From JAEUMW01 sp963734295 (GTDB lineage: Bacteria; Pseudomonadota; Gammaproteobacteria; Burkholderiales; JAEUMW01), in NCBI GenBank assembly GCA_963734295.1, contig CAVTGS010000012.1, forward strand, positions 744,001-808,000: a stretch of DNA of 64,000 nt, read 5' to 3'. The position numbers were made by a program, and so were the translations under genes. Below, in pieces: positions 55,021 to 64,000 of this stretch. The stretch's first letter is position 1; the number at the start of each line of letters is the position of its first letter. Below the pieces are notes generated by a model that was given only the letters and a program-made list of their open reading frames with translations, did not search any database and was not told the origin of the DNA.

Positions 55021-57283
55021 CTACGGGCGCCCGAGCAGAAAATAGAATGAGCTGAACCCGCTCGTCGAATGTCCGTAGGCGAGGTAGACGGGACCAATGA
55101 TCGTGTCGGCACCCCAGAAGACGCTGAACCCGCCCAGGTACTGATTCGTGAGCAGCGGATCGTTGGGGCCGTTCATGCGCCCCACCTCGGTCGACGCGCC
55201 CAGATAGAGCCCAGTGCCGAGCTGCGGTGGCAGGCGATCGTACTTGTAGTAGTACGCGAGCCGTCCGAGGACGTACTGCGTCCCCGTGAGCTGACCGATC
55301 TGCAGGCCCGACAGGCGCTGAAAGCCGCCCAGCGTGTACGGGTCGTATACCGGAAGGTCTCCGCTCAGCGTCCCGCCAGCCGACAGCCCCAGGCTCAAGG
55401 TATGGCGATCGAGGCTCTTCGCGACCAGCAGGGAGGCGTCGGCCTTCGTGTACTGATCCTCGGATCCCATGCCGTACTGGGTCGAGAACACACGCGCCAG
55501 CCCCAGGTAGCCGTCTCTCGGAAAATCGGTGTCGTCGAGCTGATCCACGAGCACGCGACCGGTGACGCCCGCCTGGAACAGATCGAACCGGCGGCAGGTC
55601 GATCACGCCGAAATCCGGGCTCGCCTCGCAGCCATCCCGCGAACGGGCCGAGACGCATGTCGAACAGACGGTCCTGATAGCCGACGTCGAGGTGCCGCGC
55701 GCATACTTGACACCGTAATTGCCCGCGAAGCTGATTGTTGAAGAAGAACTGCACCGGCTGCGACTGCAGCTCGATGCGCGGCGCGACGTAACCCGACGTA
55801 CTTGAGGTCGAGCGGCTGATAGAACTCGGTCACGAAGCGGTTGGTGAAGCCCACCTGCGACGTCGGTGCGCCATTCCGCGCCGAGGCTGTTGAGCCATGT
55901 CCGGCGATAGCTGCCGAGCAGATTGAACCGCTGCCCGTCCTGGAAGTCGGTGTAGAGCCCGAGCCCGAACTTGATGTAGTTGGGTCCCCAGGACTTCTCG
56001 GACGCGTTGATGAGGACCGCGCGCTTGCCGTCCTCGTCGACCAGGCTGTAGTCGACCTGATCGAAGTCACCACGCCCGAACAGGCGCTTCAGGTCGCTGT
56101 CGAGCGCCTCGCTCGTGAAGGCGTCGCCGGGCTGGGTGCTGAGCTCGCTCTTGATGACTTCCGGATTGACCCGCTTGGTGTCGGTCGCGACCCGAATCTC
56201 CGCGATCGGGACCGGCGCCGTCGCGCCGGCTCTCCCGCGCTGCCAGCCACGCCGCGTAGTCCGGCTCCGGCAGCTGCAGGCGCGAGAAGCCGATCCGATC
56301 CGTCCGCGCGCCTTCGCTCCCGTTCTTGATCGCCTCTGCGAAACGCGCGAAGTCCGCGGAGCTGATCCCGGTGAGATCGGGTGTAGATCAGCACGTCGGT
56401 TTCCTTGAGCGAGCTGAGCGACTGGGACACGTTGAGCTCGGTCATCAGATTGACCGACTGCAGCGCAACCGCGAACACGGATTTCAACTGGTCGCGCTTG
56501 CCGAGCGGGGTGCCGAGATTGACCGCGATCACCACGTCGGCGCAGGTGGCACGCGCGACATCGACGGGCAGGTTGCGCACGAGACCGCCGTCGACGTAGA
56601 GCTGACCGTCGATCTGCACCGGTGCGAACGCGCCCGGCACCGACATGCTCGCGCGCATCACGCGCGCGAGATCTCCCGTCTCGAACACCCTCATCGCACC
56701 CGTCTCGAGGTTGGTCGCCACCGCGCGATACGGGACCGGCAGCTCGTCGAAGTTCGCGATCGCGACACCGCCCGAAATCGTGATCAGGTCGCGCAGGAAG
56801 AGCTCGAACTTGTAGCCCGACGTCGTGCCGGCGGCAAGCTGCACCTCACCGTCGCGATAGCCGAGCTCGATGTCCCAGAGCGAGGTGAAATCGTCCTTAC
56901 GCCGCCTGATCGGGCGCTCGAGGCGTCCCGGATCGTCGATCAAGGAGGTCGTCCCATTCGAGCTTCGCCACGCGCTTCTCCATCTCGTCCGGCGCGATCC
57001 CGGCGGCATAGGCGCCGCCCACCACCGCGCCCATGCTGGTGCCGGCGATGCAGTCGACCGGCACGCGCAGTTCCTCCAGAACCTTCAGGACGCCGATGTG
57101 GGCGAAGCCCCGGGCCCCGCCGCCCGAGAGCACGAGACCGATGCGGGGCCGACCTGCGCCTGCCACGGCCTTCGCGCTCTCCGCCAACCCGTCCGCGGCC
57201 AGCGCGGCGGCGCACGCCAAAGCCATGGCACACCACAGCGTCACGCCGATCAGAGGGCGCGGTCGGAAGGCGACAGTCGTCAT
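55021..57283 (-). CDS. Patatin-like phospholipase with POTRA and beta-barrel (PlpD-type), about nine frameshifts
   Basis: The restored product is about 750 aa. It contains a signal peptide (MTTVAFRPRPLIGVTLWCAM...ALAA); a patatin domain with oxyanion GGGARGFAHIGVL, nucleophile Ser in AGTSMGAVVGG and Asp in DGGLVRNLP; a POTRA domain (TKRVNPEVIKSELSTQPGD, LFGRGDFDQVDYSLVDED); and a BamA-like 16-strand barrel ending GFSSFYFLLGRP. This is the layout of the type Vd autotransporter PlpD. Breaks lie near 56943, 56390, 56230, 55868, 55790, 55730, 55695, 55610 and 55588. The segments stay conserved between breaks. ATG 57283 is chosen for the signal peptide. Confidence 0.85.
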
Positions 57284-57405
57284 GGCAGCAGCGTTGTCGG
57301 GAGCTCCGAAGCCCGCATTGTAGCGGCACGCGCGATAACCAGCGTTGCACCGGGCCGCACAGGTATCATTTGCAGCCTCCACACGAACCCGAAAGGAAAC
57401 CGCAC

Positions 57406-59086
57406 TTGACCGAGCCGCGGGCGATGCGCCTGAGTCTTTTCGACGGCGTCCGGCCCGTCACCCGGTCCGGGGCGCTGCGCGATGCCGTCGCCGGCGTCAC
57501 CCTCGCTTCGATGAACATCCCGCAGGTGCTGGGCTACACCCGCATCGCGGGCACGCCCGTGGTCACCGGGCTGTACACGGTGCTGCTGCCGGTGATCCTG
57601 TTCGCGGTCTTCGGTTCGTCGCGCCATCTGGTGGTCGCCGCCGACTCCGCCACCGCCGCAATCCTCGCGAGCTCGCTCTCCCAGATGGCGCCGCCGCAGA
57701 GCGCGAAGTACGTGGCGCTGGTCGGCATGGTGGCGCTCGAGACCGCCGCCCTCCTCCTGGTCGCCCGCATCTTCAAGCTCGGCTTTCTCGCGGACTTCCT
57801 GTCGCGCACGGTGCTGATCGGCTTTCTCACGGGCGTCGGCTTTCAGGTCGGAATCGCGATGCTGGGCGACATGTTCGGTGTGGCCGTGCACTCGCCGCGC
57901 ACGCTGGTGCAACTGTGGGATGTGATCGCAGAGCCTGCCGCGGCTGCATGTACCGACACTCTCGCTGTCCGCCATCGTGGCGGGCGGCATACTCGTCGGC
58001 CATCGCCTGGTGCCGCGGCTGCCGATCGCGCTCTTCGTGGTGGTGGGAACAATCGCGGCGAGCGCGGCGTTCGATCTCGCGCGGCACGGCATCGCGGTGA
58101 TCGGCCCGGTACCGGGAGGGCTGCCGTCGCTCGGCCTCCCCGACGTGAGCTGGCGCGAATCGCTGGCCGTGCTGCCGGTGGCGGCGTCGTGCTTCGTGAT
58201 GATCATCGCCCAGAGTGCGGCGACCTCACGCGTCTTCGCGGTGCGCCATCGGGAACGGATCGACGAGAATGCCGACATCCTCGGCCTCGCCGCCGCCAAT
58301 GCGGCCGCCGCGGTGAGCGGGACGTTCGTCGTCAACGGCAGTCCGACGCAGACCGCGATGGCCGACCGCGCGGGTGCCCGAAGCCAGGTCGCGCAGCTCG
58401 TGTTCGCGGGCATCGTGCTGCTGGTGCTGCTCTTCCTCACGGGTCCGCTGCAGTACCTGCCGCGCTGCGTGCTGGCGAGCATCGTCTTCACCATCGCGCT
58501 CGGGATGATCGACGTGCCGGGGCTGCGCGACATCCTGCGCGAAAGTCCCGGCGAGTTCCGGCTGGCGGTGCTCACCGCGGCCGCAGTGGTCGCGATCGGC
58601 GTCGAGCAAGGCATCCTGCTGGCGATCGCGCTCTCGCTGCTCCGGCACGTGCGCCATAGCTACCGCCCCCACACCACCGTGCTCGCGACCGACGCCAACG
58701 GGCGCCGCGAGCCGGTGCCCGCGACACCCGGCATCGAGAGCGGTCCCGGTCTCATCGTCTATCGCTTCGGCGCGGACCTCTTCTACGCGAACACCGACCG
58801 CTTCACGGACGAGGTGCGCGCGCTGGTGGAGCACGCCCCGACGCCAGTGCGCTGGTTCGTGGTCGACGCCAGTGCCACGACCGACATCGATTACTCGGCT
58901 GCCCGCTCGGTGCTGGAGCTGATCGACGATCTCCGTGCGCGGCGGGTCACGCTGGTGTTCGCGCGCGTCACCGCTTACCTGCGCGAGGATCTCGACCGAC
59001 ACGGCATCACGCAAGCCGTCGGCGAGCACCGCGTGTTCACGTCGCTGCACGAAGCGCTGGATGCGCTGAACGTCCCCGAGCCGTGA
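57406..59086 (+). CDS. SulP-family anion transporter with STAS domain, one frameshift
   Basis: The joined product is about 559 aa, with about 12 membrane helices (LRDAVAGVTLASMNIPQVLG, GLYTVLLPVILFAVFGSSRH, VVAADSATAAILASSLSQMA) and a C-terminal STAS domain (LIVYRFGADLFYANTDRFTD, VDASATTDIDYSAARSV). One extra base near 57930 separates LWDVIAE from LPRLHVPTLSLSAIVAGG. TTG 57406 has GAAAGGAAA upstream; the in-frame ATG at 57424 is an alternative. SulP proteins move sulfate, bicarbonate or dicarboxylates; no substrate can be assigned. It is divergent from the patatin gene. Confidence 0.9.
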
Positions 59087-59256
59087 CACCACCCACCGCG
59101 TGCACCTCGCACAGCATTCGAATGGTCGTGACTCCGCTCGATTCGCACGCGTTGAATCGCCGTCGCTCAGACGCGTTGGATCGATGCCAGACGCGAACGA
59201 CGTGCGCGCGTCAGCGGCGCGCAGCGCGGTCAGTCCGGGCTCGCGAAATCGCCGGA

Positions 59257-59406
59257 TCAGAAACACGACTGCACCCAGGTCGCAAACGCGAGCAGCAGGT
59301 CGGGCCGGAAATAGCTCGCGAACGCCCAGACGAGCGCTGCGGCGAGCCCGCCTGCGGCCACCAACGACAAGGCGACGCCACGCCGCGACGTGCGCTGCGC
59401 AGTCAT
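59257..59406 (-). CDS. 49-aa single-span membrane peptide coupled to MFS gene
   Basis: ATG 59406 overlaps the stop of the MFS gene (ATGA). The peptide has a basic N-terminus (MTAQRTSRRG) and one membrane helix (VALSLVAAGGLAAALVWAFA), then a short tail ending WVQSCF. Exact translational overlap and a typical positive-inside helix support a real gene. Comparable short peptides accompany some MFS transporters in proteobacteria, with unknown function. Confidence 0.65.
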   Translation of the reverse strand: MTAQRTSRRGVALSLVAAGGLAAALVWAFASYFRPDLLLAFATWVQSCF

Positions 59407-60650
59407 GCCCGCGCTCCCGCCGGCGCCGCGACCGGTCGCTCGTCGATCGGCAGATTGATGAGCGCCGCGACCACCGCGAGGCCGATGCAGAGGATCCACA
59501 CGACCCGATACGAGCCCGTTGCGTCGAAGAGATAGCCGCCCAGCCACGCGCCGAGGAAGCTGCCGATCTGGTGGCTGAAGAAGACGAAGCCGGAGAGCAT
59601 CGAGAGGTACTGCACGCCGAAGACCTGCGCGACGATCCCGTTGGTGAGTGGCACCGTCGAGAGCCACAGCAGGCCCATCGCCGCCGCGAAGACCGCGGCC
59701 GACACCGGCGTGACGGGAAGCGCGATGAATATCGCGATGACGATCGCACGGGCGACGTAGAGTCCCGACAGCAGATACTTCTTCGGGTAGCGTCCGCCCA
59801 GCACGCCCGCACCATAGGTGCCGAAGATGTTGAAGAGCCCCACGAGGGCGAGCGCCAGCATGCCAATCTGCGCAGGCTGCCCCTGGTCCGCGAGATACGC
59901 CGGCAGGTGCGAGGCGATGAACACGACCTGGAATCCGCACACGAAGAAACCCAGCGTGAGCAGCCAGAACCCGCGGTGCCGCGCCGCTTCGCGAATCGCC
60001 TCGCCAACTGTCTGGCGGCGACCCGTGCCCACATGGCCGGATTGCCTTTCCACGAGCGCGGAGGAGAGCGGCACCATCAGCGCGCCGAGCGCCGCCATGA
60101 CGAGCAACGCCGACACCCAGCCCAGGCTGCCGATCAGGGTCTGCCCCACCGGCACCATCATGAACTGCCCGAACGAGCCGGCAGCCCCAGCGATGCCGAG
60201 TGCCGTGCTGCGCTTCTCGGCGCTCACCGTCCGCCCGATCACGCCATACACGACGCTGAATGTCGTGCCCGAAAGTCCGAGGCCGATCAGGAGCCCCGCG
60301 CTGCCCGCGAGCACGAGCCCCGTCGTCGACGCCGCCATGAGCACGAGGCCAAGCACGTAGAGCACGGCGCCGGCGACGAGCACCCGGCCCGCACCGTAGC
60401 GGTCCGCGATGAATCCGGTGAACGGCTGCGTTGCACCCCAGACCAGATTCTGCAGCGCGATGGCGAGCGAGAACACTTCCCGACCCCAGCCGAAGTCGGC
60501 GCTCATGGGCTGCAGGAAGAGCCCGAACGCGTGGCGGATGCCCATCGACAGCGTGACGATCAGCCCGCCGCAGAGGATCACCACGCCGGGGGTACGCCAG
60601 TCGCGCTCAAGTAGCCGCATCGCACGGTCACCGTGGTCGAGGACACTCAT
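59403..60650 (-). CDS. MFS transporter, oxalate/formate-antiporter-like
   Basis: This 415-aa protein has twelve predicted helices and the MFS loop motif after helix 2 (FTGFIADRYGAGRVLVAGAV). It has a GLGLSGTTFSVVYGVIGRTV helix and the central cytoplasmic loop (VERQSGHVGTGRRQTVGEA). Its N-terminus (GIRHAFGLFLQPMSADFGW) is typical of the monocarboxylate-type CynX/OxlT-related branch. It is likely a carboxylate or drug exporter. It is downstream of the terminator of the CoA-transferase gene. Confidence 0.88.
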   Translation of the reverse strand: MSVLDHGDRAMRLLERDWRTPGVVILCGGLIVTLSMGIRHAFGLFLQPMSADFGWGREVFSLAIALQNLVWGATQPFTGFIADRYGAGRVLVAGAVLYVLGLVLMAASTTGLVLAGSAGLLIGLGLSGTTFSVVYGVIGRTVSAEKRSTALGIAGAAGSFGQFMMVPVGQTLIGSLGWVSALLVMAALGALMVPLSSALVERQSGHVGTGRRQTVGEAIREAARHRGFWLLTLGFFVCGFQVVFIASHLPAYLADQGQPAQIGMLALALVGLFNIFGTYGAGVLGGRYPKKYLLSGLYVARAIVIAIFIALPVTPVSAAVFAAAMGLLWLSTVPLTNGIVAQVFGVQYLSMLSGFVFFSHQIGSFLGAWLGGYLFDATGSYRVVWILCIGLAVVAALINLPIDERPVAAPAGARA

Positions 60651-60690
60651 TGTTCGCGCAACGGCGGTGCTGCATCAAGTCTCCGGGCAA

Positions 60691-60721
60691 GAAAAAGGGG
60701 CGGAACAGCCACCGCCCCTTT
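60691..60721 (-). terminator. Rho-independent terminator after the CoA-transferase gene
   Basis: On the minus strand AAAGGGGCGG pairs with CCGCCCCTTT around an eight-base loop, followed by further T residues. It is 25 bp beyond the CoA-transferase stop and ahead of the MFS gene. Confidence 0.82.
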
Positions 60722-60745
60722 CCGATGCGGCGACCGCAGCGCCGA

Positions 60746-62778
60746 TCAGGCGGTGCCGTCCGCAGCCGCCCGGGCGCGCTTCGCCGACTCCAGCGCTTCG
60801 GCCTCGCCGGGATAGATCTTGGGCGAGAGACCATGTCCGCTCAGCTTCAAGCCCAGCATCATGCGCGTGAAGGCGCTCGTGCTGTAACGGCTGACGCTGC
60901 TGTAGAAACGGGTCACCACGTCGCGCACCATGCGCGCATAGTCGTCGGCAAGATCGAGCGGGACGCTGAAGTTGTCGTAGTTCACCACCGTGGACACCTT
61001 GCGCCCGAGCGGCGCGAGAATCGATTCCACCTGCTTGCGGATGGCCTCGATGTCGTCCTTCGTCTTCACCTCCATGTTCTCGAAGTTGATGAAGAAGAGG
61101 TTTTCCTCGGGGTCGTAGCGGAAGCGAGACTCGAGCGGCATCACGCATCATGTCGTTGCGCAATCCCATGGGCTCGGGTCGGAAGATGCGCGCGTCCATG
61201 AGCGGGACGGGCTCGTTCACCACTGGCTTGAAATCCATGAAGGGCAGGATGTCGCGCCCGATGTCGATGCCCGGCGCGATCTCGATGAGCTCGAGCCCCT
61301 GCTCGCACAGGCGAAACACGCAGCGCTCGGTGACGTAGAGCACCGGCTGGCCGCGGCTCACCGCAATCTTGCCGCTGAACGTCTTGTGCTCGACCTCGTT
61401 AACGAACTTGCGCGCCTTGCCTTCGGCGGTGATGCGCACCTTGCCGTTCTCGATCGCGATCGCAAGACCACCCGCCGTGAACGTGCCGGTGTACACGACC
61501 TTCTTGGCATTCTGGCTGATGTTGATGAAGCCGCCGGCACCCGCGAGCTTCGGCCCGAACTTGCTCACGTTGAGATTACCCTCGCGGTCGGCCTGCGCGA
61601 GACCGAGGAAGGTGGCGTCGAGCCCGCCGCCGTCGTAGAAGTCGAACTGGCTCGGCTGGTCGATGACGGCCGCGGTGTTGATCGCTGCGCCGAAATCGAG
61701 ACCACCTGCCGGAATTCCGCCGACCACACCCGGCTCGGCGGTCAGGGTCAGGAGATCGATGATCTTTTCCTCGTTCGCCACGGCTGCGATCCCCTCCGGC
61801 ATGCCGATGCCGAGATTGACGACGCTGTTGGCGGCGAGCTCGAGCGCGGCGCGACGGGCGATGATCTTGCGCTCGTCGAGCTCCATCGGCGCCAGCGACT
61901 CCACGGGCACGCGGATCTCACCGCTGTAGGCAGGGTTGTACGCGGTCGCGAAGGTCTGCCAGTGATGCTCGGGTTTCGCGACCACCACGCAGTCGACCAG
62001 GATCCCGGGCACCTTGACGTCGCGCGGATTGAGCGAGTTGCGCTCCGCTATGCGCTCCACCTGCGCGATCACGTAACCGCCGCTGTTCTTCGCTGCCGTC
62101 GCGATCGCGAGCATCTCCAGCGTGAGGGCTTCCTTTTCCATGGAGAGGTTGCCGTCCGGGTCCGCCGTGGTGCGCGCGGATGATCCCGACGTTGATCGGA
62201 AACGCCTTGTAGAAGAGATAGTCCTTGCCGCCGATCGGCATCAGCTCGACGATATCCTTCGTCGTCCGCTTATTCAATTTGCCGCCGCCGTTGCGCGGAT
62301 CGACGAAGGTGCCCAGGCCCACATGGGTAAGTGTTCCGGGCTTACCGGCAGCGATGTCCCGGAACAAATGGCTGATCACGCCCTGCGGCAGGTTGTAGCC
62401 CTCGATGAGGTCGGCCAACACGAGCTGCTGCAGCTTCGGCACCAACCCCCAGTGGCCGCCGATCACGCGCGCGACGAGTCCCTCGTGGCCGAAGTGATTG
62501 AGTCCGCGCTCACGGCCGTCCCCCTGCCCTGCCGCATAGACGAGCGTGAGGTCGCGCGGTCGGCCCTGCGCCTGCTCGCTCGAAGCCTGCTGCGCGAGGA
62601 AGTATTCCTCGATTGCCACGGCGATGCCTTCGGGAAAACCGATGCCTACGAACCCGCCAGTCGCGACGGTATCGCCATCCCGAATCAGACGCACCGCCTC
62701 TTCCGCGGATACGACCTTGTTGCGCCGCTGCGGCAATTCACCGGACAGGATGGGATGGACCTTCGCCATATCGCTCAT
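60746..62778 (-). CDS. Acyl-CoA:acetate/3-ketoacid CoA-transferase (YdiF/propionate CoA-transferase type), two frameshifts
   Basis: From ATG 62778 (AGGAGAGA upstream) the restored protein is about 676 aa, an alpha-beta fused family I CoA-transferase. N-terminal features are VVSAEEAVRLIRDGDTVATG, GFVGIGFPEGIAVAIEEYF, YAAGQGDGRERGLNHFGHEG and HVGLGTFVDPRNGGGKLN. C-terminal features are NLGIGMPEGIAAVANEEKI and the catalytic Glu region LTAEPGVVGGIPAGGLDFG. It moves CoA between short-chain acids. One extra base near 62175 breaks NVGIIRA/TTADPDGNL and another near 61146 breaks GLRNDMM/MPLESRFRYD. It sits after a universal stress gene in a minus-strand run. Confidence 0.9.
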
Positions 62779-62806
62779 TCGCTCTCTCCTACCGTTGTAT
62801 GCTCGT

Positions 62807-63298
62807 TCAACCGTGGACCACGAGCACATCGCACGGCGCGTGGCGCACGACCGAGTCGGCCGTGGTGCCGAACAACCATTCCAGTCCCTCGCGCGAGTGA
62901 CCGCCCACGACGATCAGATCGACTGCCCGATCGCGAGCTAATCGAACGATGGACCCCGCGACCGCGGACGACGCGACCACCTCCGTCGCCACTTCCGACA
63001 CGCCGGAGTCCCGTGCGAGATCGTCGAGAAACGCATGAGCAGTGCGCTCGAGCCGGTGACCGCCATACTCGACATCTCCGGGCACAGCGCTCGTCGTCGC
63101 CGACACGGCACTGCCGGACTCGCTCAGCGCCCCGTCGATCGACATCTGCAACTCACCGCCCGCCTCCCGCTCGTCGACCACGTGCAGGAGGGTAAGTTTC
63201 GCGCCGAAGACCCGCGCGAGACCCGTGGCGCGCGGCAGAATCTTTTCATGGTCGGCCGCGAGATCCGCCGCCACGAGGATATGGCTGTATTCGCTCAT
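62807..63298 (-). CDS. Universal stress protein
   Basis: This 163-aa UspA-family protein starts MSEYSHILVAADLAADHEKI and contains the ATP-binding pattern G2xG9xGS-like in VVGGHSREGLEWLFGTTADS, with the closing VVRHAPCDVLVVHG. UspA proteins bind nucleotide and aid survival under energy and oxidative stress. It lies 28 bp upstream of the CoA-transferase and 12 bp after the solute-binding protein gene, so it is probably co-transcribed. Confidence 0.9.
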   Translation of the reverse strand: MSEYSHILVAADLAADHEKILPRATGLARVFGAKLTLLHVVDEREAGGELQMSIDGALSESGSAVSATTSAVPGDVEYGGHRLERTAHAFLDDLARDSGVSEVATEVVASSAVAGSIVRLARDRAVDLIVVGGHSREGLEWLFGTTADSVVRHAPCDVLVVHG

Positions 63299-63310
63299 GG
63301 CATTCCTTCC

Positions 63311-64000
63311 TCAGTAGGTCCAGATCGGCTCGTAATCCTGACGGCGCAGGTCGTCGGAAATTGGCATCACCTTCAACCGGTTGTATTTCGCGACGATGCG
63401 CTCGTACGTACCATCGGCCCGGATCTCCTCGAACGCCGTCTGCCACTTCTGCGCCTCGGCATCGGACAGCGATTTCGATCCGGCGAACCAGATTTCGCTC
63501 GGCCGCACGATCTCGCCGATGTTGAGCGAGGCGGGGTCGCCCCCCACCTCGCGATAGGCGAAAATCACCATCTGGCGCGGGGCGAGCCAGGCGTCGATGC
63601 GCCGCTCGCGCAGCTTGCGCGCGTTGATCCACTCCTCCGGCGCCGGCTCGATGCGGGTGAAGCCTTTCTCGGTCAGCAGCGCCTGGGCACCGCTCAGGAG
63701 CAGCACGCCGGTCGGGCGGTGTCTTCACCTTGTCCAGATCCGGAGACATCCACGCCCTGACCACCGACCAGGATTAGGTCGTCGTCGAGGATCTTCACCA
63801 GCCAGCGGTACTTGTCCTCGCGCTCCGGGGTGCGCGTGAGCGCGAGAATGCCGACATTCGGTTCGGTCATCGTGATCTTCTGCGCCAGCCGCCAAGGCAT
63901 GAACTCGATCGAGCCGGTGTGGCCGACGCGCTTCGCCATCGCCTCCACGACGTCGTAGACGAGCCCCTGGCCCGGGCCGGGAAACTCGGAGACCGAAACG
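63311..64000 (-). CDS. Family 3 solute-binding protein, 5' end outside window, two frameshifts
   Basis: The frame is open through the right edge (VSEFPGPGQGLVYDVVEAMA, MPWRLAQKITMTEPNVGILA). It continues, after single extra bases near 63748 and 63715, into LLLSGAQALLTEKGFTRIEP, EEWINARKLRERRIDAWLAP and WQTAFEEIRADGTYERIVAK, ending WTY. This resembles amino-acid-type periplasmic binding proteins that lack partner permeases and may be sensors. The N-terminal signal region is not in the window. Confidence 0.78.

Noticed and set aside
1..64000. CRISPR arrays, tRNA or rRNA genes
   Set aside because: No regularly spaced repeats, no tRNA-like TTCGAATCC/acceptor pairing and no rRNA sequence were noticed on either strand.

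Overview
The window is high-GC proteobacterial chromosome, most likely betaproteobacterial (Burkholderiales/Rhodocyclales-like). The support is a hemP–receptor–hemS–hmuTUV–tonB–exbBD haem locus, a phasin, XoxF/PedH-type quinoprotein genes and tripartite RND efflux genes. No rRNA, tRNA or CRISPR array was seen. About 35 single-base frame breaks interrupt otherwise well-conserved genes, and about 31 of them need one base removed. I read these mainly as consensus errors, so most broken genes are annotated as one CDS with the breaks located.

Layout. 1-5.7 kb: flavin-oxidase-like fragment, secreted cytochrome c, unknown protein, AraC regulator. 3.6-8.4 kb: divergent glgB and glgX for glycogen branching and debranching. 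8.5-10.7 kb: serC-serA. 10.7-17.4 kb (minus strand): iron-type alcohol dehydrogenase, mltB, a PQQ alcohol dehydrogenase with the lanthanide-type Asp pair, and a tightly overlapping SoxYZ-like carrier / metallo-beta-lactamase / Sel1 operon, which together look like a quinoprotein relay system. 17.5-19.3 kb: two alpha/beta hydrolases. 19.3-29.9 kb: a continuous haem/iron acquisition locus preceded by a Fur-box-like promoter, ending in a cytochrome c-FTR1 iron permease.

30-40 kb is an accessory stretch, by eye lower in GC. It holds a coiled-coil esterase, a DUF2278-lamin-tail protein, a catalase remnant, a double gp19-like tail protein, a truncated copy of an RND outer-membrane gene, a phospholipase D-like protein, a tandem CBM21-EEP hydrolase and two small phasin-type genes. 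The truncated outer-membrane copy at 34.8 kb and the longer copy at 40.4 kb form direct repeats around the PLD/CBM21-EEP block, the least familiar combination in the window.

40.4-47.4 kb: RND efflux operon (small secreted protein, serine-less alpha/beta hydrolase, HlyD adaptor, RND pump, outer-membrane factor) divergent from a LysR regulator. 48.5-57.3 kb: CNNM/CorC-type transporter, methyltransferase, a 187-bp MITE with TA duplications, SRAP protein, sugar acetyltransferase, PHB-depolymerase-like esterase, membrane protein, amino-acid-type binding lipoprotein and a PlpD-like patatin/beta-barrel protein. 57.4-64 kb: SulP transporter, MFS transporter with a coupled 49-aa membrane peptide, CoA-transferase, universal stress protein and a solute-binding protein running off the right edge.
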